Notes: generated by a model from the letters alone, not told the origin. DNA of 64,000 bases from Pseudomonas putida (GCF_002025705.1 NZ_CP018846.1:1913501-1977500); one strand, 5' to 3'; counted from the stretch's first letter, positions 36,043 through 45,757 are shown. Numbers and translations: made by a program.

Positions 36043-39000
36043 GGCACCTTACCACTCGATACTCCGCCGAATGGCGATACCCCAGCTACCGTCGCATTGC
36101 ATGCCGACACGCAGCGGTTTATCCCTCTGCACCAGCTTAGCGAGGCATTTCAGGATGAGGTCATTGGCAAACGCCTGCCCGACTGGATACGAAAAGTACC
36201 GGTCGACCAGTGGCCTGTGCTCAGCCAGGCATTGGCCAGCAGCCTGGAGTGCCGCCAGCGCCTGAAAACGCTGTTGGCGCGCATCGAAGGCATCGATCGG
36301 TTTGTCGCTTCGGCACTGGAGAACGCCCTCGACGAGCGACATGGTGTCAGGTGCAATGTGCATCGGATGCAGTTCCTGGCAGGCCGACGTGAACCAGTCA
36401 TCAACACGCAACCGGTTGGCGTCCACCTGACTGAAGTGGTGTACGAAGAAGAGCCATTGCTGGAGATTGTGCTACGCAATTTCAGCGCGGATCAGACCCA
36501 GGTAGGTGGGCAGCCTGCAGGCAACCGCCTGCTCGTGCCCTGCCAGGTCAGCGGCAGGTTGCCCACGGCCATCGAGTTTGCGGCTCTGTGCCGCGAGTTG
36601 GACCTGGGCGAGCGTTACCAGCGTCACCTTGATTCGATCCTTGAACCTGCGGGCGACAGCAAAAGCGTCCATGCGTTGCTGGGCGACGCATGCCGTCATG
36701 CCATGTTGGTGGACGCACACAAGGCCAGGCTGGACGGTCGCCTGGATGACAGTGAGCTCAGGCTGTTGACCGCCATGTGCCACGAGGGCGTCCTGTTGCG
36801 CCTTGCCGGCGATCTGGTCGAGCCCAGGCGCCTGACTCTGTTGGGCTGCGCGCTGGAGCAGGTGGTGGTGCTGGAAGTGATCGATCAGGGCGTTTTGCTC
36901 AACACTACCCGGCGCTTGCTGGTGTACATACCTGGTGACCCGGTCGCCCCCTGGAGTGCATTCGACAGTTTGAAAACCCTCAACCGTGAACTGGGGCACC
37001 GCTTGCGCGTCAAGTCTTATCAGGGCTTTTTCAGCCGGTTCGTGCTTCGGCGTGACAGCCAGGCCTTCTTTGGCACGGCGGTTCCTGTCTTTGATGACTT
37101 ACCAGTTTGGGCCGGTTTCGACATGAAGCCGCAGTTGCGGCCCTATCCAGCCCCATTGTTCAATAGCCTCGCCCAGTCGCGTATCGGGCAGATGAAAGAA
37201 GACGCGGCGACGATCGCCATGCCCGTGGCGCGTCTGGACCGCGACGCCCAGCGCGTCCACGATCAGCGTCTGGCTGCGGAAGGCTGGCTGTTGCTCAACA
37301 TTGCCGGGCTGTTCGTACCAGGCATCGGTCTGGCGTTGCTTGCGTTGACCGTTTGGGAGGTGATGGGCGAGGTCTACCATGGCCTGGAGGCGTTGCACGA
37401 GAAAGACGCGCAGGGGGCACTGGAGCACCTGAGCAATGTCGCCATCGACGTGGCGACGATCGCTGCCACGGTCGTCGGCGTCACCGCGGTGCAACGTCTC
37501 TGGTCACGTTCGGCGGTGGTCGATGCGATGCTGCCGGTGCGCCTTGAAGACGGCAGCGTCAAGCTCTGGCAGCAGGACCTGGCGCCCTACCGTGGTGGAG
37601 TGCCGAGCGCTGCGGCAACGCGCGATGCCCTGGGCATTCGACGCCTGGAGGGGGCCGCGTGGGTGGAAATGGACGGGCATCATTACCCTGTCGTTGAAGC
37701 TGACCCAGGCCAGTGGCAGCTGCGACCGCGCGATGGCCATGGGCCGGCCTTGCGCCACAATGGCGCGGGTGCCTGGCGGGTGTGGAGCGAGCAGCCCGCG
37801 CAGTGGGATGACACTCGGCGGATGTTTCGTCGGCTGGGTGACCCGTTGAGCCAGATGAGCGACGAGCAGGTCGACGAGGTGCTGAACATCCACGGCCTGG
37901 AGGCAGAGCACCTGCGCGCCTTGCATGTCTACGGTCGTGCCCCGGAGCCGGGGATGCTCGACACCGCCGAGCGCTGCCGGCTCGCGCAGCGCATCAGGCA
38001 GCTGGTCAACCGCTTGCGCGCAGGCCAGCAAGTCGAGGATGTCACCGTGTTGCAGCATGCCCGGCGCCTGCCGGGGGCAAGCGAGGCATCCGACCAGGAC
38101 TTGGCCGAATTGGCATGGGCACAGCGGCGCACGCTGCTTGGCCATCTGTATGACGCTGTGCAGGCCAGCGACAGTACGGCGAGTGCCACCCTGCGCAGAG
38201 TGTTCCCCAGCTTGCATCCGCGTGCTGCGCAGGCGCTGCTGGCCACCGCCAGTGGTGAAGATCGACGGCGCCTACTGGAGACTGGCCGCGTGTCGTTGAG
38301 CCTGGCCGAAGCGGCGAGGGGCAGGGCCGCCAGCACCCGCGCGGTCAGAGTTTTTGAAGCTTTCTTCTTGGACACCCCGCAAAACGCTGATCTGGCTCGC
38401 GTGGTCCTCGCGCTTTTGAAACATCTGCCTGGTGCTGCAGAAGGGCTACGCTGGCGTCTGTTCGAAGGTTCGATGAGCGGGCCGCTGCTGCAGGCGACCG
38501 AACACGGTATCGAGCCATTCGCGCTGGTGCACGCCTATGGCACCTTCCAACTGATCGATGGGCAAGGGCTTGCGCAGGGCAACGCGGGAGAGCTGTTCGA
38601 GGTGATGGCCGCCGCCTATTCGTCACAGCAGCGCCAGGCCATGCAGATTGGCGACCCTTTCGCTCACAATCTGCGGGTTGTGCTGGCGCGCGAAGCCATC
38701 CGCCGCCGAACCGAGGTGGCAAGTGTGCTCAGCCCATTGCGCCCAGGTGCGTTCCGTGCGCCACAGCGCTGGGCGCAGGGACGCCTGGGTTATCCCTTGG
38801 GCGGCTGCAACTCGGGAGGGACCGGGCGCGCCGACAGGCCTCTGACAGCGATGCTGCGTGACCTGTACCCTTCGTTCAGCGATGAACAGGCGGCGGCATG
38901 GGCAGCCCATGCCCAGCGTTTGGGGCGCCCGGTCGAGGAAGTGCTGGCGGCCCTGCGCCAGCAATTCACGGTGCTGCAGAATGCACTCGCAGCCTGGGTC

Positions 39001-40596
39001 GCGGAGGCCGAAGGTGAACCGCAGCAGGACCGTGGCAGTGTGCGCGACACCCTGATCGACGGTTGGCGCCGAATGACCACAGGCTCGGAGTCCCACGTCG
39101 ATACCGAGGACAACTACCGGATCGTCATCTACAACAACCGGGTGGAGGATTTGCCGGAGATCCCGGCTCAGGTAAGTTTTCCCCATGTCTCCGACCTGTC
39201 GTTGCTGCGCATGCAGCTTAGAGAGGTTCCCCAAAGTTTCCTCCTGGCATTCCCACGCCTGCGCAGTCTGGACCTGGGCGGCAACCTGCTGACCCGGATA
39301 CCGCAGCCCTTGCTGCAGATGCCTCTTTTACGGCAGCTGAGCCTGACCAACAACCAGATCGTGCTGACTACCAGCCAGGCCGCCACACTGGCCAGCGCCT
39401 CGGGGCTGGAGTATATCGACCTGTCGTTCAACCCGCTGGGTCGTACATTCACCCTCAATGGTCTGGCATCGCTGCGATGGCTGAGCCTGCGCAGCACCGG
39501 GCTTACGCATTTCCCCCATGCTTCCAACAGTCGTGCGAACCTGTTGTACATGGATATGCGGGAGAATCAAATCCGGGAGATTCCGGCGGAATTCTTTCGT
39601 CTGCCCATCGCCATGCGCCGGCGCATCAGGCTAGCCGGGAACCCTCTGAGCGAAGCCGAGTCGCTGCGCCTTCAAGCCTCGCTGAGCGCACCTTTCCTGC
39701 CGGTGGACGAAGCGCTGCTTGAAGAGCAGCAGGCCCGGGCCCGCGAAGTCTGGGGCGACTCCATCGGCCCGCGTTACCGCGGTGTTTTGGTCGCGGCCTG
39801 GGAAACAGTGGACGTTGGCGAACCTGCGAACCGCTTCTTTCGCGTGTTGCAGCAATTGTTGCAGTCCGCCGATTTTCATATCAATGCCCAGGCCCTCGCC
39901 CAGCGGATACTTGCCCTGCTGCAGGCGATGGCGGCGGAGCCTGCATTGCGTGATGAACTGTTGGCCGTTGCCAATGATGAATGGGGCTGCCAGGACGGCG
40001 CCACCTGGTGCCTGAGCAACCTCGAGCTGAATGTGCGGGTATGGCGTGCACGCACCGATGTGCCGGGCAATACGCAACAGGCCCTGCTGTCGCTGGGGGT
40101 GCGCCTGTGGCGCCTGGATGAAGTCGACCGGATTGCCCTGCAGGATATTCTCCAACGTGGCGGCAACCCTGATGAAAGCGAGGTCGGGCTTGCCTATCGC
40201 GTCGGCTTGCGCACTCGGCTGAACCTGCCCATTGAAGTAGGGGACATGAGCTTTGGGCAAGTAGCGGGCGTTACCGATGAACAGCTGGAGCAAGCCGCCG
40301 CGCAGATAGAGGAAAACCAGACGCAGGAAGAAATCGCTCGCTCGATGGTCGACCGCACATTCTGGCAGACGTACCTGGAGCGCACCCATCCCGAACGTTT
40401 CCGCCAGCTCGACAGGCCGTTCCGGCGGCGCCTGGATGCCGTGCTGGACGATGACACGCTGACGGATGAAACCCGCCGCCTGCATGCGGATGCCATCCTT
40501 GGGGAACAACGTGCAGCCCGGCGTGGCCTGATGCTCGACATGACGCTCGATGCCCTGCAAGTCGGGCCAGACGACCCTGCGGTCGAGGTGCGCTGA
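36040..40596 (+). CDS. Effector-like protein with LRRs and a NEL-type E3 ubiquitin ligase domain
   Basis: The product is 1,518 residues without a signal peptide. N-terminal residues 1-620 follow the dermonecrotic-toxin-like (DUF6543) pattern, with LVYIPGDPVAPWSAFDSLKTLNREL, a hydrophobic segment at 415-445, and DGSVKLWQQDLAPYRGG. Leucine-rich repeats span about 1030-1205 (FPRLRSLDLGGNLLTRIPQPLLQ and similar). The C-terminus has the NEL catalytic motif C1317-x-D1319 in WGCQDGATWC, as in IpaH and SspH ligases, which ubiquitinate host proteins. A eukaryotic target is therefore expected, but no type III secretion gene is nearby, so the export route is unknown. It lies 78 bases after polB. Confidence 0.86.
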   Translation: MGTLPLDTPPNGDTPATVALHADTQRFIPLHQLSEAFQDEVIGKRLPDWIRKVPVDQWPVLSQALASSLECRQRLKTLLARIEGIDRFVASALENALDERHGVRCNVHRMQFLAGRREPVINTQPVGVHLTEVVYEEEPLLEIVLRNFSADQTQVGGQPAGNRLLVPCQVSGRLPTAIEFAALCRELDLGERYQRHLDSILEPAGDSKSVHALLGDACRHAMLVDAHKARLDGRLDDSELRLLTAMCHEGVLLRLAGDLVEPRRLTLLGCALEQVVVLEVIDQGVLLNTTRRLLVYIPGDPVAPWSAFDSLKTLNRELGHRLRVKSYQGFFSRFVLRRDSQAFFGTAVPVFDDLPVWAGFDMKPQLRPYPAPLFNSLAQSRIGQMKEDAATIAMPVARLDRDAQRVHDQRLAAEGWLLLNIAGLFVPGIGLALLALTVWEVMGEVYHGLEALHEKDAQGALEHLSNVAIDVATIAATVVGVTAVQRLWSRSAVVDAMLPVRLEDGSVKLWQQDLAPYRGGVPSAAATRDALGIRRLEGAAWVEMDGHHYPVVEADPGQWQLRPRDGHGPALRHNGAGAWRVWSEQPAQWDDTRRMFRRLGDPLSQMSDEQVDEVLNIHGLEAEHLRALHVYGRAPEPGMLDTAERCRLAQRIRQLVNRLRAGQQVEDVTVLQHARRLPGASEASDQDLAELAWAQRRTLLGHLYDAVQASDSTASATLRRVFPSLHPRAAQALLATASGEDRRRLLETGRVSLSLAEAARGRAASTRAVRVFEAFFLDTPQNADLARVVLALLKHLPGAAEGLRWRLFEGSMSGPLLQATEHGIEPFALVHAYGTFQLIDGQGLAQGNAGELFEVMAAAYSSQQRQAMQIGDPFAHNLRVVLAREAIRRRTEVASVLSPLRPGAFRAPQRWAQGRLGYPLGGCNSGGTGRADRPLTAMLRDLYPSFSDEQAAAWAAHAQRLGRPVEEVLAALRQQFTVLQNALAAWVAEAEGEPQQDRGSVRDTLIDGWRRMTTGSESHVDTEDNYRIVIYNNRVEDLPEIPAQVSFPHVSDLSLLRMQLREVPQSFLLAFPRLRSLDLGGNLLTRIPQPLLQMPLLRQLSLTNNQIVLTTSQAATLASASGLEYIDLSFNPLGRTFTLNGLASLRWLSLRSTGLTHFPHASNSRANLLYMDMRENQIREIPAEFFRLPIAMRRRIRLAGNPLSEAESLRLQASLSAPFLPVDEALLEEQQARAREVWGDSIGPRYRGVLVAAWETVDVGEPANRFFRVLQQLLQSADFHINAQALAQRILALLQAMAAEPALRDELLAVANDEWGCQDGATWCLSNLELNVRVWRARTDVPGNTQQALLSLGVRLWRLDEVDRIALQDILQRGGNPDESEVGLAYRVGLRTRLNLPIEVGDMSFGQVAGVTDEQLEQAAAQIEENQTQEEIARSMVDRTFWQTYLERTHPERFRQLDRPFRRRLDAVLDDDTLTDETRRLHADAILGEQRAARRGLMLDMTLDALQVGPDDPAVEVR

Positions 40597-40792
40597 TACC
40601 GGCGATGGCTTTGGGCTATGCTCTATATGGATGACAGCAGCGGCTGACAGCGGCGTCATTGGCCAGGGGCGGGCTGGAAATTACCAGTTACTTTTCCCTG
40701 GCCATCCCTTGTTCGAAGTGGTTTAGGCTCCAGATCGGATTTTTCTCCATGATCTGTAGTCATTGATATATCGGGACAATAAGGAGATTCGC

Positions 40793-41347
40793 ATGCTCTT
40801 CCGGTCACTGACCCTCGCCACCTTGCTCGCTGTCGCCGGTCCGCTGTTTGCTGCCGACAGTGACGCGCCACTGGCCAAGGAGCTTGGCAAGGCCAGGCCA
40901 TTGGTCGTTATCGCTCCAAGCAGTGCCGACCCCACCTTGCGAGGGTTGAATGAAGCACTCAAGGACCCTGCTACCCAGGCGGGTTTCAAAGAGCGCAACC
41001 TGGTGCTGTTCAGCGTCGCCCAGATGATGGGCAAGCGTGAAGACAAGAACCTTGAACAGCAGACCACGATGGCCCTTATTCGCGAGCTCAAGCTAGGTGC
41101 CAGCAAGGGTACCAAGGTGATCCTGGTGGGTATGGACGGCGAGCGTCACGTACTCAAGGATGACGAATCAGGCGAGAAGCTCGACCCGCAGTTGATCTTC
41201 AAAGCTGTCGATGAGCTGCCAGCCAGTGAAAAGGCTGCGCGCGCGCCAGAGCCCGTAGCGGCGGCTGCGCCTGAACCCAAGGCCAAGGAAAGCAAGCCGG
41301 CAAAACCCGCCAAACCTGCCGCGCCTCCCAAACCGTTGGATGATTGA
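40793..41347 (+). CDS. DUF4174 periplasmic protein
   Basis: The product is 184 residues with a signal peptide (MLFRSLTLATLLAVAGPLFA). GKARPLVVIAPSSADP, RNLVLFSV and KVILVGMDGERHVLKDDES match DUF4174, a thioredoxin-like fold without catalytic cysteines. A Lys/Ala/Pro-rich tail (ESKPAKPAKPAAPPKPLDD) may contact the wall or membrane. AGGAG lies 8 bases before the ATG. Function unknown. Confidence 0.85.
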   Translation: MLFRSLTLATLLAVAGPLFAADSDAPLAKELGKARPLVVIAPSSADPTLRGLNEALKDPATQAGFKERNLVLFSVAQMMGKREDKNLEQQTTMALIRELKLGASKGTKVILVGMDGERHVLKDDESGEKLDPQLIFKAVDELPASEKAARAPEPVAAAAPEPKAKESKPAKPAKPAAPPKPLDD

Positions 41348-41398
41348 GTGGCGGCAACCTTCCCGATCGGTTGATCCCTGTTACCCGATGACGGCTGA

Positions 41399-41419
41399 AG
41401 GGGCTGCCTGGCAGCCCCT
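41399..41419. terminator. Possible terminator after the DUF4174 gene
   Basis: AGGGGCTGC pairs with GCAGCCCCT around CTG between convergent genes; there is no long T-run. Confidence 0.55.
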
Positions 41420-41426
41420 CCGGTCC

Positions 41427-41924
41427 TTACCCCACTACGCGGTTCCTGATCCAGTGATCCAGGCTCAAGCGCCCCGAGCCTTTGAGCAGCAACGGCAGCA
41501 GGGCTATCAGATAGATGAGCGGCAATTTGAAGTTGCCGAAGCCTTGGTCGGTAATGGAATAACCTTGGGCCAGTTCCGCCAGGGTCGACCAATGGCTGGG
41601 CCAATGCACTGCAGCAATCGCCACCACGGTCACCACCATCAGCCCGGCCGATGCCAGGCGTGTGCCCAGGCCAAGCAACAGCAGAAGCGGGAGCAACAAC
41701 TCCGCCCACATCGACAGCTGCCAGTTGAACGCTGCCGGCAGCACATTGAATGGGAACGGGAAGTTCGACTGCAGATCGCCGAACCAGTTGCTGCCGTTGA
41801 ATTTCTCCCAGCCGGACTCGAAAAACTCCCAGGCCAGGAACAGCCGCAACGGCAGATCGGCGCTCCAGCTGCCAAAGCGATCTAAGGTGGTGAAGGTGCG
41901 GGCGAGTGTGGTCATGGTGGTCAT
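41427..41924 (-). CDS. DoxX-family membrane protein
   Basis: The product is 165 residues with four hydrophobic helices. [21 protein letters not shown] and [20 protein letters not shown] are DoxX hallmarks. DoxX-like proteins are linked to thiol/quinone redox chemistry in membranes. The gene follows the ferric-reductase-like gene by 6 bases. Confidence 0.87.
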   Translation of the reverse strand: MTTMTTLARTFTTLDRFGSWSADLPLRLFLAWEFFESGWEKFNGSNWFGDLQSNFPFPFNVLPAAFNWQLSMWAELLLPLLLLLGLGTRLASAGLMVVTVVAIAAVHWPSHWSTLAELAQGYSITDQGFGNFKLPLIYLIALLPLLLKGSGRLSLDHWIRNRVVG

Positions 41925-41930
41925 CTCGGT

Positions 41931-42551
41931 TCAGGAAAGGGTAGGGGCAGTGCGGCGATGCTGCCGGGCCAGCTTGGCGGTGAGCTTGACGGCGGCGGCG
42001 CTGAACATCAGGGCGAAAGCCAGCGGGTACCAGCCGCCCATGGGGATACGCTTGTAGAACGACAGGCAGAACACCCCGGCCAATACCCACATGCCGGTGC
42101 TGTGCAGGTTTTTCCAGGCACGCCCACCCAGCAAGCGCATCGGTGCCTTGAACGAGGTCACGGTGAGCAGCAGCAGGAACAGGTAACCGATACTTCCCGG
42201 CAGGCTTGAAGTGATCGTCCGCCCGGCCCAGAACAGTTCAGGGAATTGCTGGGCGTAGCGGTAGATCAGCAGGCCATGCACGGTATGCGAAAAGGCGAAG
42301 GCCAGGCCCACGTAGCGCCGCTCGCGGAGCAACCAGCGGCTAGCGTTGGTGGGCCGGAACGTGACCAGTGACGAGGCCAGGAAGGCCAGCAGGAACAGTG
42401 CGAAAGAACTGCGTGCGGTGGCGCGGATGGCACTGCGCAGGGCATCCGCACCTGGGGGATAGCTGAGCAGCACCATGGCCGTCATCAACAAGGTCAGGCC
42501 GGCAAGGGCGGCGAACAGCTTCCAGCCAGAGGGTAACGTGAGCGGCTTCAT
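41931..42551 (-). CDS. Ferric-reductase-like transmembrane protein
   Basis: The product is 206 residues with about six helices. FSHTVHGLLIYRYAQQFPEL and WKNLHSTGMWVLAGVFCLSFYKR supply His residues suited to bis-His haem b, as in the ferric reductase-like/MsrQ fold. It probably moves electrons across the inner membrane. It forms a unit with DoxX downstream of the two-component genes. Confidence 0.82.
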   Translation of the reverse strand: MKPLTLPSGWKLFAALAGLTLLMTAMVLLSYPPGADALRSAIRATARSSFALFLLAFLASSLVTFRPTNASRWLLRERRYVGLAFAFSHTVHGLLIYRYAQQFPELFWAGRTITSSLPGSIGYLFLLLLTVTSFKAPMRLLGGRAWKNLHSTGMWVLAGVFCLSFYKRIPMGGWYPLAFALMFSAAAVKLTAKLARQHRRTAPTLS

Positions 42552-42603
42552 GGGTGAGGTCTCCCGGGGTGTCGTTGTGTGACCGGGAGTGTGTGGGGGA
42601 CGG

Positions 42604-42641
42604 GTATCTGCAGTGTGTCGGTGAAAGTGGCTTTGTGTATC
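42604..42641. promoter_or_regulatory. Candidate response-regulator sites before the ferric-reductase/DoxX unit
   Basis: GTATCTGCAG (42604-42613) and TGTATC (42636-42641) resemble the repeats between the response regulator and DUF2790 genes (GCAGTGTATCTGCA). Confidence 0.45.
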
Positions 42642-42695
42642 GGACTGTAGCCCCTAGGGCTGTAGGGCGGTCCGAGCAGGCCGCCGCGTCCGTCA

Positions 42696-43979
42696 TTACA
42701 GCTCGATCTGGGCGCACAACCCGCCGCTTTTGCGGTTGCTCAAGGTCAATCGCCCGCCCATGGCTTGTGTCAGTTGCTGGGCAATGGCCAGCCCAAGGCC
42801 GGTACCGCCGGTACTGCGATTGCGGGAGCTTTCTACCCTGTAGAACGGTTTGAGTACTTCGTCCAGCTCTTCAGCGGGGATCCCGGGGCCTTCATCGAGA
42901 ACCCGAATCAGCGTCTTGCCGCGCTCGCGGCTGACTTCAAGCTGTGCTTTGCCGGCGAACTTCAGGGCGTTGTCCACCAGGTTCACCAGCACACGGCGCA
43001 ACGCGTGCGGGCGGGTTTCCAGCAGGCTGCCGGTATTGCCGTGGCGCTCCACCTGGGCGCCGCTGTCCTGGTAGTCGAACACCACGCTGTCGAGAAAGGC
43101 GTCGAGGTTGATCCGGCAGGGCGCCTCGGTGTTGATGTCCATGCTGCGGGCGTAGGCCACGCCTTCGCGCACCAGGTGCTCCATTGCGTCCAGGTCATGC
43201 CAGAGCTTGTCCTTCTCGCTGCCATCCTCCATCACCTCGACCCGCAGTTTCATACGTGTGATCGGTGTTTGCAGATCGTGGGAAATGGCCGCGAGTAGTT
43301 GCATGCGCTCTTTCAGGTAAGCGGCGATGCGTGCCTGCAGCGCGTTGAAGGCCACGGCAGCGTACTGCACTTCGCGTGGGCCACTTTCGTCCAGCAGCAC
43401 GCCAGGCTTGTCCGGATCGAGGTCGTCCACCGCCTGGACCAGGCGGGTCAGCGGGCCGATAGCCAGGCGCACTGCCAGCCAGGTGCAGAACAGCAACACG
43501 CCGAGCTGGATCAGCAGTACCAGCGGCAACCAGCTCGCCACCGGCACCGGCGTGGGGGTGACATCGATGGTCAGCGGTGCGCCGTCCGCCAGGTGCAGGT
43601 GAACCTGAAAGTGCTGGGTCGGCCCGGGAATTTCCTGAAAGCGCAGTTTGTAACGGTCGCCGATCGCCTTGACGATCGATTCGGCAGCCATGGGCGGGTC
43701 GTCACTGGCCATCTGCGTGCCCGCCTGGCCCTGGTCCAGGCGGTAGCGGTAGGTGTGTCGCTCAAGGCGTGGCAGCCAGCTGGCGCGCTCGTCGGCAGGC
43801 AGCCGCTCGAAGATGGCCAGCGAGGTGGCGACGTCCTGTTCCAGGTGGCTGAGCATCATCGAGCGGCTGCTGACGTAGCGCTCGTAGGCCTGCAGGCTGA
43901 ACGACAGACCATAGGCCAGGACCAGGCCGGTGATGAAGATCAACGCCAGGCGTGAGGCCAGGGTGCGCGGCCATTTCAT
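42696..43979 (-). CDS. Sensor histidine kinase
   Basis: The product is 427 residues with two transmembrane helices (about 12-30 and 155-175) flanking a periplasmic domain, then HAMP (WLAVRLAIGPLTRLVQAVDDL), the phospho-acceptor H234 in ISHDLQTPITRMKLR, and ATPase boxes VDNALKFAG, DEGPGIP and GGTGLGLAI. It is a class I kinase. Its start overlaps the regulator stop by 4 bases. The signal is unknown; neighbours suggest redox or metal stress. Confidence 0.93.
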   Translation of the reverse strand: MKWPRTLASRLALIFITGLVLAYGLSFSLQAYERYVSSRSMMLSHLEQDVATSLAIFERLPADERASWLPRLERHTYRYRLDQGQAGTQMASDDPPMAAESIVKAIGDRYKLRFQEIPGPTQHFQVHLHLADGAPLTIDVTPTPVPVASWLPLVLLIQLGVLLFCTWLAVRLAIGPLTRLVQAVDDLDPDKPGVLLDESGPREVQYAAVAFNALQARIAAYLKERMQLLAAISHDLQTPITRMKLRVEVMEDGSEKDKLWHDLDAMEHLVREGVAYARSMDINTEAPCRINLDAFLDSVVFDYQDSGAQVERHGNTGSLLETRPHALRRVLVNLVDNALKFAGKAQLEVSRERGKTLIRVLDEGPGIPAEELDEVLKPFYRVESSRNRSTGGTGLGLAIAQQLTQAMGGRLTLSNRKSGGLCAQIEL

Positions 43980-44716
43980 GACGGCGTCTCGAGCAGTTGC
44001 ACGGCCAGTGAGAACACATACCCCTCGCTGCGCACGGTCTTGATGCAGCTCGGCTCACGGGCGTCGTCGCCCAGGCGCTGGCGCAGCCGGCTGACCAGCA
44101 GATCGATGGAACGGTCGAAGATGTCCGCTTCGCGACCCTGGGTCAGGTTCAGCAGCTGTTCGCGGCTGAGCACCCGTTGCGGATGGTCTAGGAACACGCG
44201 CAGCAGCCGGTATTCGGCGCCACTCAGGGCCACCAAGGTGCCTTCGCTGTCGAGCAGGTGGCGGGCGGTAGTGTCCAGGCGCCACTGACCAAAGGCGAGC
44301 AGGCGGTTGCTTTCGCTGATGGTCAGGTTGGGTGGCAGCATGCGTGTGCGGCGCAGCACGGCATTGATGCGGGCCAGCAGTTCGCGGGCGGAGAAGGGCT
44401 TGGTCAGGTAGTCGTCGGCACCCATTTCCAGGCCGATGATGCGGTCGGTCTCGTCGTTGCGCGCGGTCAGCATCAGCACCGGCGTGTTGCGGTGTTTGCC
44501 GGCGCGCAGCTCGCGGCACAGCAGCAGGCCGTCGTCGCCGGGCATCATGATGTCGAGCACGATCAGATCGACGCTGTTGGCTTCGAGGAATGCGCGCATC
44601 TGCCGGCCGTCGCCGACGATGCTGGTGCGCAGGCCGTTTTTCTTCAGGTAGTTGCCGACCAGCTCGCGGATCTCACGGTCGTCGTCGACGATCAGGATGT
44701 GATCGACATGTTCCAT
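43976..44716 (-). CDS. OmpR-family response regulator
   Basis: The product is 246 residues: a receiver domain with D55 in LIVLDIMMP and Lys in LTKPFSARELLARI, and a C-terminal winged helix (LSREQLLNLTQG, DRSIDLLVSRLRQRLG, KTVRSEGYVF). It is cotranscribed with the kinase. The repeats between it and the DUF2790 gene are likely its binding sites. Confidence 0.93.
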   Translation of the reverse strand: MEHVDHILIVDDDREIRELVGNYLKKNGLRTSIVGDGRQMRAFLEANSVDLIVLDIMMPGDDGLLLCRELRAGKHRNTPVLMLTARNDETDRIIGLEMGADDYLTKPFSARELLARINAVLRRTRMLPPNLTISESNRLLAFGQWRLDTTARHLLDSEGTLVALSGAEYRLLRVFLDHPQRVLSREQLLNLTQGREADIFDRSIDLLVSRLRQRLGDDAREPSCIKTVRSEGYVFSLAVQLLETPS

Positions 44717-44795
44717 TCGCGGCGTTCCTGTTCAGGGGGAGTGGGCGCAGTGTACCGAGCGCGTTGCTGATTGCCTTTGGGGTTTTGTATTGCAG

Positions 44796-44820
44796 TGTAT
44801 CTGCACCGGCTACAGATACA
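44796..44820. promoter_or_regulatory. Inverted repeat in the response regulator/DUF2790 divergent promoter
   Basis: TGTATCTG (44796-44803) and CAGATACA (44813-44820) are exact reverse complements 9 bases apart; a second TGTATTGCAG lies just upstream in direct orientation. This fits tandem OmpR-type binding. Confidence 0.6.
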
Positions 44821-44937
44821 GGAGGAAGCAGATCACAGGATAAGGCGACACATGCGAGATACCTGGCAGGGGTGAAATGGCTATCAACCGGGGAGCACTG
44901 ATCCCCACCCCTGAAAGTGTTGCAAAGGAGAGATGCC

Positions 44938-45213
44938 ATGAACTTCAAGACTATCGCCAGCGCCAGCCTGTTCGCCGTGCTCAGTTTCGCGGCCGTAGCC
45001 GCCAATGCCAGCACCACATCGATGAACGACGCCAGCGTGATGCACTACCGCTACGGCGACCATCTGGACGTGAAGAAAGTGCTGTCGGTGAAAGATGACC
45101 AGAGCAACGCCTGTGGCCCGGTCAAGACCCGCATGGACTACCTCGATTCAAAAGGCCAGAAAGAGAGCGTTGAATACCGCACCTACGCCACGAGCGGTTG
45201 CCATGACAACTGA
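44938..45213 (+). CDS. DUF2790 small secreted protein
   Basis: The product is 91 residues with a signal peptide (MNFKTIASASLFAVLSFAAVAANA). HYRYGDHLDVKKVLSVKDDQSNACGPVKTRMDYLDSKG followed by VEYRTYATSGC is the DUF2790 pattern, common in pseudomonads and often induced by metal or oxidative stress. AGGAGA precedes the start. It is divergent from the two-component genes and overlaps the next gene by 11 bases. Confidence 0.9.
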   Translation: MNFKTIASASLFAVLSFAAVAANASTTSMNDASVMHYRYGDHLDVKKVLSVKDDQSNACGPVKTRMDYLDSKGQKESVEYRTYATSGCHDN

Positions 45214-45742
45214 TCGCCGGCTGTTGTTGAAAGTGGGGGGCGTGGCCCTGGCGCTGTTTGGCCTGGGCCTGGCCGGAGGGCAACTGATGGCTCGCGAAAA
45301 TTACGGCGCCATGCCGTCGCTGGCCGGAGCCAGCCAATGGCTCAACTCGGCGCCGCTGGATAGCCAGGCGCTCAAGGGCAAGGTGGTACTGGTGGATTTC
45401 TGGACCTGGGACTGCATCAACTGCCAGCGCAGCCTGCCACACGTCAACGACTGGGCGCGGCGCTATGCCGACCAAGGCTTGGTGGTGGTGGGGGTGCATA
45501 CGCCGGAATACGACTACGAGCATGATGTGGGCCAGTTGAAGAGCAAAGTGGCCAGCCTCGGTATCGCGTATCCGGTGGCGGTGGACAACGATTACCAGGT
45601 GTGGAATGCCTGGGGTAACCAGTTCTGGCCGGCTCACTACTTTGTCGATCGCCAGGGGCAGGTGCGGCATGTGCACTTTGGTGAGGGTGACTATGCTGGG
45701 CAGGAGAAGGTCATACAGGCACTACTGGATGAAAAAGGTTAG
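45203..45742 (+). CDS. TlpA-like thioredoxin-fold protein, membrane-anchored
   Basis: The product is 179 residues with an N-terminal anchor (LLLKVGGVALALFGLGLAGG) and a thioredoxin fold with active site W-D-C-I-N-C (VLVDFWTWDCINCQRSLPHV). VVVGVHTPEYDYEHD and PAHYFVDRQGQVRHVHFGEGDY are typical of DipZ/TlpA-like periplasmic thiol-disulfide reductases. It overlaps the DUF2790 gene by 11 bases and is likely coregulated. Confidence 0.9.
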   Translation: MTTDRRLLLKVGGVALALFGLGLAGGQLMARENYGAMPSLAGASQWLNSAPLDSQALKGKVVLVDFWTWDCINCQRSLPHVNDWARRYADQGLVVVGVHTPEYDYEHDVGQLKSKVASLGIAYPVAVDNDYQVWNAWGNQFWPAHYFVDRQGQVRHVHFGEGDYAGQEKVIQALLDEKG

Positions 45743-45757
45743 ATCGGCGTTTACCTC

